A DNA stretch of 61,609 nt from NCBI GenBank assembly GCA_025499705.1, contig JAFMVE010000035.1, positions 1 through 61,609 on the forward strand, in the 5' to 3' direction. The notes under the pieces were generated by a model. The model worked only from the letters and a program-made list of their open reading frames with translations. It did no database searches and was not told the origin of the DNA. Shown here piece after piece: positions 9,038 to 17,248 of this stretch; position 1 is the stretch's first letter, and each line of letters begins with the position of its first letter. The DNA comes from Carboxylicivirga caseinilyticus (lineage in GTDB: Bacteria; Bacteroidota; Bacteroidia; Bacteroidales; Marinilabiliaceae). A program made the position numbers and the translations under genes.

Positions 9038-10135
9038 TTGAAAAAAGTTAACGTAACATTCTTCTTCCGCAAACCACAGCCTCAGTATTTTTCAATCGAA
9101 AAGGTATTTGAACAGGTAATAAATAATCTTCCTCCAGAAGTTGAACATCATTCTTACCAATTAAAAACTGGAACCAATGGTTGGTGGGGGCGAATAAAGG
9201 CTTTGGTTGAAGTCTGGCGAAATAAAGGGGCTATCAATCATATAACCGGAGATATTACTTTTATTGCTTTGGCATTGCCAAAGAAGGGGTTGGTTGTTAC
9301 CTATCATGATCTGGAATCACTGACCCAGTATAAAGGATGGCAACTGGCTATACTAAAATATTTGTGGGTTAAGATTCCGGTGAGAAGGGCCCAGGTTGTG
9401 ACTGCCATATCCAATCATACCAAAGAACAACTTATTAAATGGACGGGTTGTGATCCGGATAAGATTAAAGTAATTCACAATCCTTTGCCCGATCGCATTA
9501 ACTATTCTCCTAAAGAATTTAATAGCGAATGTCCACATATACTTGTTATGGGGACCAAAGATAATAAGAATGTAGAAGGGGTGTTTGAGGCGGTTTTTCA
9601 GTTGAAAAGTCGAAAAGTTGAAACGTTGAAAAGTTTAAAAGTTGATGAGGCAGAAGACGGGAGCCCCAATTGCCATCCAGGAAAGAATATGCACCAGGCA
9701 CCAGACACTGGGCACTATAAACTAATTGTAGTGGGTAAAATGACTGAGCTGCAAAAGGCTTTGGAGGAAGAGTATCAGCTGGATATTGAAAACCTGATTC
9801 AGGTGCCTTATGAGCAAATACTGGATGCCTATAAGCGATGTGACATCTTGTGCTTTCCCAGTTTTTACGAAGGTTTTGGATTGCCTATTATAGAAGCACA
9901 AGCCATTGGACGACCGGTGATTACATCCAATTTTTGGGCTATGAAAGAAGTGGCAGGTGAAGGAGCTTTCTTAGTTGATCCTTATAAGATTGATGATTTG
10001 CGACTAGCAATTAGCAATAGTGTTGAGAATGAAGAGTTAAGAAATGTTCTGGTTGAAAAAGGTCTTGAAAATGTTAAACGATTTGCAGTCTCCATGATAG
10101 CCAGGCAATATGCCGAAGTGTATGTCAGTTTTTAA
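9038..10135 (+). CDS. GT4-type glycosyltransferase with in-frame repeat insertion
   Basis: A 365-residue GT-B enzyme. The N-domain contains the HDL motif (VVTYHDLES, about 88-96). The C-domain starts at CPHILVMGTKDNKN and carries CFPSFYEGFGLPIIEAQAIGRPVITS, the conserved retaining-GT4 donor-binding segment. Between the first helix of the C-domain (FEAVFQL) and the next strand (YKLIVVGKM) lies an odd stretch of roughly 40 residues. Its DNA (9601-9717) consists of GTTGAAAAG words followed by CACCAGGCACCAGAC. The same GTTGAAAAG words fill intergenic DNA elsewhere in this window. The start is TTG at 9038; the nearby ATG at 9028 is out of frame. It follows the REP-like element by 27 bases. Confidence 0.88.
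   Translation: MKKVNVTFFFRKPQPQYFSIEKVFEQVINNLPPEVEHHSYQLKTGTNGWWGRIKALVEVWRNKGAINHITGDITFIALALPKKGLVVTYHDLESLTQYKGWQLAILKYLWVKIPVRRAQVVTAISNHTKEQLIKWTGCDPDKIKVIHNPLPDRINYSPKEFNSECPHILVMGTKDNKNVEGVFEAVFQLKSRKVETLKSLKVDEAEDGSPNCHPGKNMHQAPDTGHYKLIVVGKMTELQKALEEEYQLDIENLIQVPYEQILDAYKRCDILCFPSFYEGFGLPIIEAQAIGRPVITSNFWAMKEVAGEGAFLVDPYKIDDLRLAISNSVENEELRNVLVEKGLENVKRFAVSMIARQYAEVYVSF
9601..9717. repeat. in-frame low-complexity insertion (GTTGAAAAG words)
   Basis: GTTGAAAAGT recurs with small changes from 9601 to about 9645, then a GC-richer CACCAGGCACCAGACACTGG stretch runs to about 9715. It falls in a loop of the glycosyltransferase C-domain and contains no stop in the coding frame. Confidence 0.65.
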
Positions 10136-10642
10136 GAGCGAGGATAATGGTCAGTGATTAATGCTCCTATAGAATTCCTGTAACAGAAAATGAATTGTTG
10201 TTGCCAATCCTCGAAACACAGTAATAAAGATAAAAATATTAAGTCAATGCCTATTTTTCTTTATAACTTAAGGTCTCACAAAAAATAGTATTCACACCAT
10301 CAACTAAAGCAATTAGTTCTTATTCTTAATTTTAGAAAGGCAAAATTATAATAGGTTTGTAGACTAAAGCACCTTTAGAAGATATTTGATTCTAATTAAG
10401 CATCTGTTTAGACAGTTAAGTAAAGTAAAATTAACTTGTCATCAAAAATTGCTTATCTGTCATTGATTTCATCTCCTTAGTCCTTGTTTTGATAAATTTA
10501 GTCATATCCGGGTGGATATTTTGTTTAACATACACTAAATTACTATGATAATTAAAGAAACCCGCCGGATCACATATCATACTTTCCAGAGCGTGCTATG
10601 GTCCTGCGGGCTTCCAGTACTAATTTCAAAATTACTAAAATT
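10136..10642. other. intergenic region without recognisable gene
   Basis: About 500 bases of AT-rich DNA between a glycosyltransferase and an orphan gene. No reading frame of note and no T-tailed hairpin were seen. A CCCGC (10561) and GCGGG (about 10605) pair lies just before the orphan gene and could form a long-range stem. Confidence 0.4.
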
Positions 10643-11392
10643 ATGAGTAATGCTGAACATTATCAAGCTAAATTAGCCGAGGCCCTGGCTCTTGAAAGTA
10701 GTGCCATTAAAACACCTTATATGCCAATTGGTATATTCTTGCAGGAATCTGAGGATTTACGTTACTGGGCTATAAAAGACAAAGAAGCCCTGCTGGCGGC
10801 GGGTCTGGATGAAAACATCCTTGACAATCTGGATGTGACTATCGGGGCGACACGAGAAGCTCAGTCTATCTGGATGGAGAACCTGAAAACCCGTAAAGAT
10901 GCGGAACAACGCTGGAAAGACGAATCACCGGCTGCCTTCAATCTGCGTGATGAGATGATCCATGCCTTCCGCTACGCCTATAGTCAGTTTGATGACTTGC
11001 TGGTACAGCTGAATACCATCAACGAAGGTGGAGGAAGCGCTGATATGATACAGGATCTGAATGACCTGGCCGTGATGGGACGATCCAATCCTGAGCCTTT
11101 GCAGCGTATTAATTATGATATGACGAAGATAGAACGGGCAGCTCAGCTATCGGAAGAAATGGCTGAACTTAGGGCCATGGCCAATGGTGATAAGCAGGAA
11201 GACAATGAAGCTTTAACTATTCGTAATCAAATGTACACCTTGCTTAAGCAACTGGTTGATGAGATCCGGGCTTGTGGAAAGTACTTATTCTGGAGGGATG
11301 AAAATCGTCTGAAGGGGTACGTGAGTAAATTTAACCAACAAATCTATAACCAACAGAAAGCTAAAGATAAAGATTCGACAATTATGATTTAG
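10643..11392 (+). CDS. orphan helical protein of higher G+C
   Basis: A 249-residue protein I do not recognise. It appears almost wholly alpha-helical and charged, with no signal peptide, membrane segment or cysteine motif (a single cysteine near RACGKYLFW). The ATG at 10643 begins MSNAEHYQAKLAEALAL and is preferred over an in-frame ATG at 10598 that would add an unlikely basic leader. Its codons use visibly more G and C than the neighbouring glycosyltransferases, which suggests a different origin or strong expression. It is followed by a T-tailed hairpin at about 11413-11443, so it is probably transcribed alone. No role in EPS can be claimed. Confidence 0.7.
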   Translation: MSNAEHYQAKLAEALALESSAIKTPYMPIGIFLQESEDLRYWAIKDKEALLAAGLDENILDNLDVTIGATREAQSIWMENLKTRKDAEQRWKDESPAAFNLRDEMIHAFRYAYSQFDDLLVQLNTINEGGGSADMIQDLNDLAVMGRSNPEPLQRINYDMTKIERAAQLSEEMAELRAMANGDKQEDNEALTIRNQMYTLLKQLVDEIRACGKYLFWRDENRLKGYVSKFNQQIYNQQKAKDKDSTIMI

Positions 11393-11412
11393 TAGTCAAT
11401 TGAATTAATCAG

Positions 11413-11443
11413 AAAAGAGTTGGTGCATGCATTGGCTCTTTTT
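11413..11443 (+). terminator. probable intrinsic terminator
   Basis: AAAAGAG and CTCTTTT arms enclose a TGCATGCA-containing centre, with a run of T after the hairpin. It lies 20 bases after the stop of the orphan gene. Confidence 0.6.
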
Positions 11444-11650
11444 TGTTTCGTGATATAAAAATTTAGATTAACCCAAAATTGTCATTAGACTTCGTCAAAA
11501 TTCCAATTCGATAAAGAATATCTAGACATTACAGCAGAGCTGCAATGTAAGATTTTCTATATCGGGATTTCCTCAATACGGCTTTCGCCTGCTGCCATTG
11601 AGGAATTTGTAAAATTCCCAATAACAGATTTCGTATTAACATAAGTGCCA
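11444..11650. repeat. MITE-like pair of hairpins
   Basis: Non-coding. One hairpin at 11526-11548 has arms ACATT-CAGC and GCTG-AATGT. A second at about 11568-11606 has arms TTTCCTCAAT and ATTGAGGAA around a GC-richer loop. No reading frame is present. It may be a small non-autonomous element or a structured RNA; nothing else supports either. Confidence 0.45.
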
Positions 11651-11876
11651 GCTTTTTCAGAATGACTTAAATCCTTTAAGAAAGGCACCAAACCCCTAAG
11701 AATGACGCCAGACCTCTTTGGATTCAGTTAAAACCTTTAAGAATGACCTAAACCCTTTCCAGAATGGCATCAAACCTCTTAAATTTCACCTTAACATTTT
11801 CAGAATAAGGTCAACCCTTTCCAGAGTGAGATTAAAACTCTTTAGGTTGGTTTAAAGGCTTTAAGAATGGATAAAT
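11651..11876. repeat. degenerate tandem repeat, unit about 20-22 bases
   Basis: About eleven diverged copies of a unit close to CCTTTAAGAATGACNTAAAC can be aligned by eye through this non-coding stretch. Neighbouring copies differ at several positions, so the array is old. It lies where the plus-strand and minus-strand halves of the EPS locus converge. Confidence 0.7.
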
Positions 11877-11884
11877 GAATAAAG

Positions 11885-12123
11885 CCCCGATGGTTATCGG
11901 GGAAGGATTAGGGATTGGTTGAAAGTTTAAGAGTTGAAAAATTTAAGGCGTGAACAGATAGGAGAGAAGCTGTAAAGAGATCTTACTGGAATAATAATGG
12001 AAACTTTTAATCTGCTAATTGAAAAATCAGCATAGTTAAATCTGGGGATGATTAAAGATTAAAGATTAAAGATGAAGGTTGAAAATTGGAAGAGTTGAAA
12101 GTTAATAGTTGAAAAGTTGAATG
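11885..12123. repeat. CCCGAT-N4-ATCGGG palindrome followed by GTTGAAA/GATTAAA words
   Basis: A perfect palindrome with arms CCCCGAT/ATCGGGG lies at 11885-11902. It is followed by GTTGAAAGTTTAAGAGTTGA-type words, GATTAAA triplicated near 12049-12070, and GTTGAAAAGTTGAA running up to the stop codon of the next gene. The palindrome type recurs inside glycosyltransferase genes at 12563, 12912 and 19188. Confidence 0.75.
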
Positions 12124-13383
12124 TTATAATTCTGATAGTTCTGATTCCATACTTTGGCAAATAGCCTCAAAGCTCCAATTTGCAATGTGGTTTTGACAGG
12201 TGTCAGGTTGTATGTTGGATTGAAGCAATTCATTTAGACAAGCGAGAAGCTCATTTTTAGTATTGGATTTAAATATTCGTCCAACACCAGATGTAACAAT
12301 GTCAACTGCACAACCTACCTTATCACTCACCAGAACAGGCCTACCTGAGGCCAGGGCTTCATTAACTGCTAATCCCCAGGTTTCCTCCGGACCTTTTGAA
12401 GGAAGGCAAAAAATATTTCCTAACCGGTATGCAACAGGCATCTGACTTTGGTTTACAAAAGGAATAAAGAAGATGTTGGGATCACCTTGTGAAAGGTGTT
12501 TCAGTTTTTTTTCAAGAGGACCGGATCCGATGAAAATGAGTTTAATTGGTTGAATTGCTGATCTCGATAACGATTGGGAGTTTAATTGTTGAATAGCATT
12601 GAGTAGGAGTAAAGGATTTTTCTTTGATTCAAGTTTTCCTGCAAATAAAACGACTTTATCCTCTGGCTTAATCCCCAGATCTTTTCGCCACTGCTTAGCC
12701 TTATTTTCGTATTCATTTTTATCAATACCCGTAAAACGATGGTTGTCGATGGCATGAGGTGCGAGTACTAACTGATGGTCTTTGAGTCCGTGGACTTGGA
12801 AATATTTTTTACTGTTGGTGCCAACATAAAAGGCTTTGTCGATATGCCGATAAACATATTTAAGTGTGAATTGACGAATTTTAAATTTTAAGAGTTGTTT
12901 TGTTGTGTTGATCCCGATAACAATCGGGAGTTGATGAGTTGAAGAGTTGAATAGTTGAGAAATGGTTTGGATATCATGGTCTAATAAGGTGCTATCACCC
13001 CTGAACCAGATAGGTACTTTACCTTTGAAATGACGCATCACCTGAAAATGACTTTTCAATTTCCATCCAAATATAAGGATAGCATCAGGGGTATAGTCTT
13101 TTACATTCTTAATTAAAGTAGGGTTGTCTATGCCACTCCACCTTTTTGATGAGGGATGTTGACTAATGTTATCTACCAATTCATAGTTATATCCATCTAA
13201 TAAGGGAATATCCCATTGTACTTTTTGTTTAAAATCGGGGTCATTGAATCCCTCAATGGCCTGTGGCCAGGTGTAAAACACCGTTAAATGACAGTTTTCC
13301 CGTTTATGGAGCATGGCAAACCAGGGGGCATTGTACTGGATAGGGTGGGTGGAGATAATGGCCAGACGCTTTTTTTTAGTCAT
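12124..13383 (-). CDS. GT4-type glycosyltransferase with two palindromic in-frame insertions
   Basis: A 419-residue GT-B glycosyltransferase and the last gene of the long minus-strand EPS array. The N-domain opens with RLAIISTHPIQYNAPWF. The C-domain shows VVLFAGKLESKKNP and then CLPSKGPEETWGLAVNEALASGRPVLVS with the E-x7-E motif. Two stretches look foreign. One in the N-domain reads QLFNSSTHQLPIVIGINTT (DNA 12905-12960). One in the C-domain between the first helix and the second strand reads IQQLNSQSLSRSAIQ (DNA about 12546-12600). Both DNA segments are the same composite palindromic repeat, read in different frames. The enzyme otherwise looks complete. Confidence 0.9.
   Translation of the reverse strand: MTKKKRLAIISTHPIQYNAPWFAMLHKRENCHLTVFYTWPQAIEGFNDPDFKQKVQWDIPLLDGYNYELVDNISQHPSSKRWSGIDNPTLIKNVKDYTPDAILIFGWKLKSHFQVMRHFKGKVPIWFRGDSTLLDHDIQTISQLFNSSTHQLPIVIGINTTKQLLKFKIRQFTLKYVYRHIDKAFYVGTNSKKYFQVHGLKDHQLVLAPHAIDNHRFTGIDKNEYENKAKQWRKDLGIKPEDKVVLFAGKLESKKNPLLLLNAIQQLNSQSLSRSAIQPIKLIFIGSGPLEKKLKHLSQGDPNIFFIPFVNQSQMPVAYRLGNIFCLPSKGPEETWGLAVNEALASGRPVLVSDKVGCAVDIVTSGVGRIFKSNTKNELLACLNELLQSNIQPDTCQNHIANWSFEAICQSMESELSEL
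12546..12600. repeat. composite palindrome, in-frame copy (C-domain)
   Basis: Read on the minus strand: a TTCAACAATTAAACTCC leader, an imperfect palindrome at 12563-12580 and a GATCAGCAATTCAA tail. It shares leader, palindrome and tail with the copies at 12905-12960 and 19185-19235. Confidence 0.75.
12905..12960. repeat. composite palindrome, in-frame copy (N-domain)
   Basis: A perfect palindrome with arms TCCCGAT/ATCGGGA at 12912-12929, with repeated GAGTTGA words on its right side (plus-strand view). The coding frame is kept, but the palindrome is read in a different phase from the other two coding copies. Confidence 0.8.
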
Positions 13384-13427
13384 TAGTTGTGAGTAGAAGG
13401 TTGTTAGTGACTTGTGATAAGTATTGA
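13384..13427. repeat. low-complexity border of the broken four-helix-bundle gene
   Basis: TTAGTTGTGAGTAGAAGG and TTGTTAGTGACTTGTGA words lie on this side. On the other side (13803-13827) the plus-strand text AACTCACTACTGAAAACTG is their approximate reverse complement, so the gene is bordered by inverted words. Confidence 0.5.
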
Positions 13428-13802
13428 TTATCTGCTGAATTTTTCTGGATGTGATAGTATAGCTAATAGTATTTTGCGAACTTCATTATATGATTCAATA
13501 TACTTCTGATATTTTGCTTCTGTTACATAATTGCATTTCCAGGCATATTCTAACCATACTTCAGTTTCATATTCTTCACCCAAAGAATCAGAAATTTTAT
13601 TGACAAACGATTTTGGGTAAATCTTTTTAGCCCAGGCTTCAGCTATGTTCGAGCATATCGAACGTGATGATCGTCTCATTTGATCCGTCAGAGCTTATTT
13701 TTCTTCTTTGGGAAATTCTTTTGAATCTTCAAAAATATCCATAGATAGCTGGAATGCTTTCTGATAGACAATTAACTCCTTAAAGCTTTTTATATTACTC
13801 AT
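13428..13802 (-). pseudogene. four-helix-bundle (S23-like) protein gene with in-frame stop
   Basis: Read from an ATG at 13802, the frame encodes SNIKSFKELIVYQKAFQLS and so on. After 35 codons a TAA (13695-13697) stands where relatives have a residue. The same frame then continues through ALTDQMRRSSRSICSNIAEAW to the end, giving 124 residues in total, the normal family length. Only the last 83 codons remain open from the next ATG (13679). The helix pattern and SNIAEAW match PF05635. No shift in frame is needed, so this is a single nonsense change, a read-through case, or a sequencing error. Confidence 0.85.
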
Positions 13803-13827
13803 AACTCACTACTGAAAACTGTTAACT

Positions 13828-15162
13828 CTAAATTACAGCTTCTAATGCTTCCACTAACTTCCGGGCACTTTCTTTTGCTGAATATTGATCTAAAGCAGAT
13901 AAATCAGGATTCCAGTCCTGGTCTGAAAGTCTTTTTGAGAGTACTGCTTTAAATTCCATAACCAAATCATTTTCTGTCATCTTCGGTTTGTATCTGACAG
14001 TATATTGATCTGCCTTACAATCTTCCATTACTTTCACAGCACTACTTTTGTGATGGAAAATACTTAATACAGGTCTTTCACTTAATAGTGACTGATAGGT
14101 TTTACTGGCTGTATAATGTTCTTCGGTGCTGCCAATAATCATCACTGTATCAGCTACTGAAAGAAAATTAAGTACCTTAAGGAATGGATAGCGTTCCCGA
14201 TTTTCGAATACGATATCACTGATCTCATGATCCTCTGCATAGGCCGTTATGCGCTTTGCAGGGTATTGACCGGTACCTATAAACCAAAGTTGAATATCCT
14301 TATCCCATTTCCCTTCTTTGCGTAACTCTGATATGCTTTTAAAAAAGGAATCCAGTAGAATATGACTGTTGGGTAGGAAGGCACCGGCGTAGAGCCAGAT
14401 TTTAGGTTTTAGGTGATAGGATTTAGGATTTAGGAGAGTACTTTCCCAAGGATAGGTCAAGTTCTCTAATTTTATTTTATGATCGTTGGGATCGAAGCCG
14501 TAGGGCATGCCTACGTGGGTTATAGGTTTTAGAGTGTTAGGGTTTAGGATTTTATTAGTCAAATGAGAGAAGTCAGTAGTTAGTAGCTTATTAGCTATTG
14601 AGGGGAAATTACGTTGGATAGCGGGAGCAAAGTAGGGAGTACTGACACCACTAATTACGCTAACTTTTTTTATGGCGATGGGCTCTAATACTCGAGCAAT
14701 CCATTGACTAAGTTTTGCCCGCAAGTTATTCTGGTTACTGATATCCCGTACCCATGGATCGATATAATCAATGCCATATGATATCTTTGTTTTTTCGTAA
14801 AGAAGTCTACCCAAGAGGGCGTTATAAAAACTGGGGATGGGTAACCAAATAAAATCAATCTGTTCTTTACTAATAATGTTTTTCGCTTCTTTATACAACT
14901 GATAAAAGGCTCTTAAACCAATGTCACCTATTAAGCGTGGCTTACTTACTTTAAAGGCTTTAACTCGTGTAACGCTAAAATCATCCGAAAAAGTCTTTTC
15001 GAAATCAGGATCAGGTGTTTCTTCAAAATAACCAGCATCAACTGTTAATACACGAGGTAGCCAGTCCAGTTCTTTCAGATAATTTCCAATTAACCGGGGA
15101 CGTTGCACGCCTGCTAGGTTTGCCGGATGCCAGTGTGGATATATGATAAGGATTGTGTTCAT
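13828..15162 (-). CDS. GT4-like glycosyltransferase with TTTAGG-word insertions
   Basis: A 444-residue GT-B protein. The N-domain begins ILIIYPHWHPANLAGVQRPR, and the C-domain strand KIWLYAGAFLPNSH marks the second Rossmann domain. The usual E-x7-E donor motif is less clear here, with IIGSTEEHYTASKTYQSLLSERP in the corresponding place. Immediately before the C-domain strand lies STLLNPKSYHLKP, encoded by TTTAGG words at 14401-14436. Another repeat-derived stretch, ILNPNTLKPI, is encoded at 14521-14553. The family is related to glycosyltransferases that process sialic-acid-like or amino-sugar donors, but I cannot assign the substrate. Confidence 0.85.
   Translation of the reverse strand: MNTILIIYPHWHPANLAGVQRPRLIGNYLKELDWLPRVLTVDAGYFEETPDPDFEKTFSDDFSVTRVKAFKVSKPRLIGDIGLRAFYQLYKEAKNIISKEQIDFIWLPIPSFYNALLGRLLYEKTKISYGIDYIDPWVRDISNQNNLRAKLSQWIARVLEPIAIKKVSVISGVSTPYFAPAIQRNFPSIANKLLTTDFSHLTNKILNPNTLKPITHVGMPYGFDPNDHKIKLENLTYPWESTLLNPKSYHLKPKIWLYAGAFLPNSHILLDSFFKSISELRKEGKWDKDIQLWFIGTGQYPAKRITAYAEDHEISDIVFENRERYPFLKVLNFLSVADTVMIIGSTEEHYTASKTYQSLLSERPVLSIFHHKSSAVKVMEDCKADQYTVRYKPKMTENDLVMEFKAVLSKRLSDQDWNPDLSALDQYSAKESARKLVEALEAVI
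14401..14436. repeat. in-frame TTTAGG-word repeat
   Basis: The words TTTAGGTTTTAGG and ATTTAGGATTTAGG lie in the linker just before the C-domain of the glycosyltransferase. The same words border the four-helix-bundle gene at 15255-15620. Confidence 0.7.
14521..14553. repeat. second in-frame TTTAGG-word repeat
   Basis: TATAGGTTTTAGAG and GTTAGGGTTTAGG words with the coding frame left open. The following bases (to about 14600) are also low in complexity, with AGTAGTTAGTAGC words. Confidence 0.65.
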
Positions 15163-15254
15163 GAATGATAGGTTCTAGGATTTTGGGAATAGGTTTTAGG
15201 AAATAGGTATTAGGGAATAGGAATTAGGATTTAGGTTGGTGAAGTTACAGGATC
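15163..15254. repeat. TTTAGG/AATAGG words, left border of four-helix-bundle gene
   Basis: Almost the entire gap is built from AATAGG, TTTTAGG and ATTAGGG words in one orientation. Confidence 0.75.
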
Positions 15255-15620
15255 TTATATCTCTAATTTGTTTCTTTTGGAGGTAATTAAAGCATTGATC
15301 ATTTTTAATATTTCGAAAGCATCTGTTTCAAAATTTTTTAATTGCTCAGATGAAATAAATTTACGTTTTTCAAAAATAACAAGTAATGTTACTGATTCAT
15401 ATAATGATCCACGAGCAATATGTAAAAAGTGAATGAACTCTTTTAAGGAATGTCTGCCCTTTCCTTCTGCAATATTTTGAGGAATGGATGTAGAACAAGC
15501 CTCCATTTGTTCAATTAGCCTATAATGTCCTTTTACCTGATCACAAATATTTAATATTTCGTTGGCATACTCAATTGCTTTTTGCCAAACGATTAGATCT
15601 TTGAATTCAAAATTATTCAT
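15255..15620 (-). CDS. four-helix-bundle (S23-like) protein
   Basis: A 121-residue helical protein of the 23S rRNA intervening-sequence family (PF05635/TIGR02436). It has the N-terminal FKDLIVWQKA, a central PQNIAEGKGR, and FLHIARGSLYESVTLL. Members form four-helix bundles that oligomerise. The family includes the Avd accessory protein of diversity-generating retroelements, but most chromosomal copies have no known role. It lies alone between two EPS genes, bordered on both sides by TTTAGG-type words, and does not overlap either neighbour. Confidence 0.9.
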   Translation of the reverse strand: MNNFEFKDLIVWQKAIEYANEILNICDQVKGHYRLIEQMEACSTSIPQNIAEGKGRHSLKEFIHFLHIARGSLYESVTLLVIFEKRKFISSEQLKNFETDAFEILKMINALITSKRNKLEI

Positions 15621-15800
15621 TGTTATAGGATATAGGGGTTAGGTTATAGGTTTTAGTTCTTAGGGGGAGGTATAGTAAGTAATTTGTGAAATATGATGTT
15701 GTTTTTAGGAATAGAATATAGGTGTACAGTTATCGACATGCAATAATCTTTAAGTCTAAAATTCTAACCCCTAAAACCTAAGACCTATGAGCGAAGCGAT
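15621..15800. repeat. TTTAGG words and inverted CCTAAAACC words, right border
   Basis: TATAGGGGTTAGGTTATAGG and TTTTAGTTCTTAGGGGG words lie at 15627-15670. Their reverse-complement vocabulary (CTAACCCCTAAAACCTAAG) appears at 15765-15785, so the two parts could pair. Confidence 0.7.
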
Positions 15801-17135
15801 CTAGATTCTAATCCCCCACTGCCGTTTAATAAACCACAATAAACCAAATACTAATACACTGGCTTTGATCAGGTGATTCAATACAACAGCAAATTCGGTT
15901 TCGGCTTTAACCACCTGGAGAAATAAAATAGGACTCCAGATCAGTAGAGTCGGATAAAAGGAGCTCCAATCCTCCAGTTTTTTCCAGAACCAAGAGATAA
16001 ATACACCCCAAAAAAACATAAAGAAGATACCTCCCCAATAGCCATAATTGGCATAGCCTTCTCCTACAATACTAATACCCATGGACGTATTATCATCAAT
16101 CTCAAGGCCCGTAAATAGACGAAAATGTTCCCGGCCGCCAGCTTTTTTCTTATTGGGAGCCAGAAAGCGGGGTAATAAACTGGATTCAATACCTTCCCAT
16201 ATAGTGGCACCGCCGGCAAAGGATTCTTTCTCGTTGGTATTTTTCATTACTGCGGAGATAATCCAGCCCTGGTTAAGACGAACATTCATATCTTCTTCTG
16301 TGGATGGTGTCAGTATGCTGCCATCACTCCACTGACTGGTAGCCAATCCAAGAAATAAAGCTACTTTATTACCGCTATAGCCCTGCTTCCATACCATTTC
16401 GCGGTATTGCGCTTTTACGGATTGAATGGTCACTGCAAAAAAGATCCCTAAGACAGCTACTCCCAGTTTGTTGATAAAAGTAAGCTTAAGCTCCCTGGCC
16501 ACAAAAGTAAATGATAACATGGCCCAAAGAAGTAAATCGTGAAACATACCGGCAGCTATGGAAACCACTGCCGTAAAGGCCATGGTAGCCCAAAAGATGG
16601 GCCAGCGATTGGGCTTGCCTGAAAATAGAAGGTAAATAACACCGATGTATTTAATATTGGCTAAGAGGAAAAAGACAAAACTTAAGGATGCTGGTAGAAA
16701 TCCTGAAAAATAAGGTATTAATAATCCGATAACTATAAAGTAATAGGGTAACTTTGGATAATCACCTAGTAATATGCTGACTCTATTTCCTATATCTTCG
16801 AGGCTGGAGTGATCTTTAAACATTAAGGTACCTATGCGAAAGACGATAATTGCCGGTACCACAAAGGACATATATACCATTTCCTCAACATACATATGAT
16901 ATTTATAGTGATAGGCCTCATTATAATAGTCAATGGCCGGGCCAACAATCCATTGCAGGGCAGCCATGGCGGTCATTAAATCCACTATGGGGATGCGTTG
17001 GCCCATGCGGTCAATTACTTTTAAGGTATAGAAAAGTGCCAACCCAAGTCCAATGGCTGTCCATAAATAAGCCCCGTTAACCAAGAGTATTAATGCTAAA
17101 AAGGCTGAAAGTATTATGTTGGTTTTAATGGTCAT
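15801..17135 (-). CDS. Wzy-like O-antigen/EPS polymerase
   Basis: A 444-residue polytopic membrane protein with about ten to twelve hydrophobic segments. A large soluble loop sits at about residues 255-345 and ends in SMGISIVGEGYANYGYWGGI, a pattern typical of Bacteroidota O-antigen polymerase-like proteins. Such enzymes join lipid-linked repeat units at the periplasmic face. Sequence conservation in the family is low, so the call rests on topology, length, the loop motif and the surroundings. It is preceded by a GT4 gene with about 110 bases between them. Confidence 0.75.
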   Translation of the reverse strand: MTIKTNIILSAFLALILLVNGAYLWTAIGLGLALFYTLKVIDRMGQRIPIVDLMTAMAALQWIVGPAIDYYNEAYHYKYHMYVEEMVYMSFVVPAIIVFRIGTLMFKDHSSLEDIGNRVSILLGDYPKLPYYFIVIGLLIPYFSGFLPASLSFVFFLLANIKYIGVIYLLFSGKPNRWPIFWATMAFTAVVSIAAGMFHDLLLWAMLSFTFVARELKLTFINKLGVAVLGIFFAVTIQSVKAQYREMVWKQGYSGNKVALFLGLATSQWSDGSILTPSTEEDMNVRLNQGWIISAVMKNTNEKESFAGGATIWEGIESSLLPRFLAPNKKKAGGREHFRLFTGLEIDDNTSMGISIVGEGYANYGYWGGIFFMFFWGVFISWFWKKLEDWSSFYPTLLIWSPILFLQVVKAETEFAVVLNHLIKASVLVFGLLWFIKRQWGIRI

Positions 17136-17248
17136 TAATAATGATTAGGCGAATAATTTGTCAACAAATTAAAAGTAGGTCGATTTTCGTTTTTATACCG
17201 CAAAGTAAACAAAGTATTTATAGCAAAGGTCAGAGAGTGGAGTAATAA

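Noticed and set aside
13428-13802. Frameshift in the first four-helix-bundle gene
   Set aside because: Both sides of the interruption are in the same frame; the only defect is a TAA codon.
15801-17135. Wzx flippase
   Set aside because: The protein has a large soluble loop and the YANYGYWGG pattern of polymerases, and lacks the even spread of twelve to fourteen helices with short loops expected of a MATE-like flippase.
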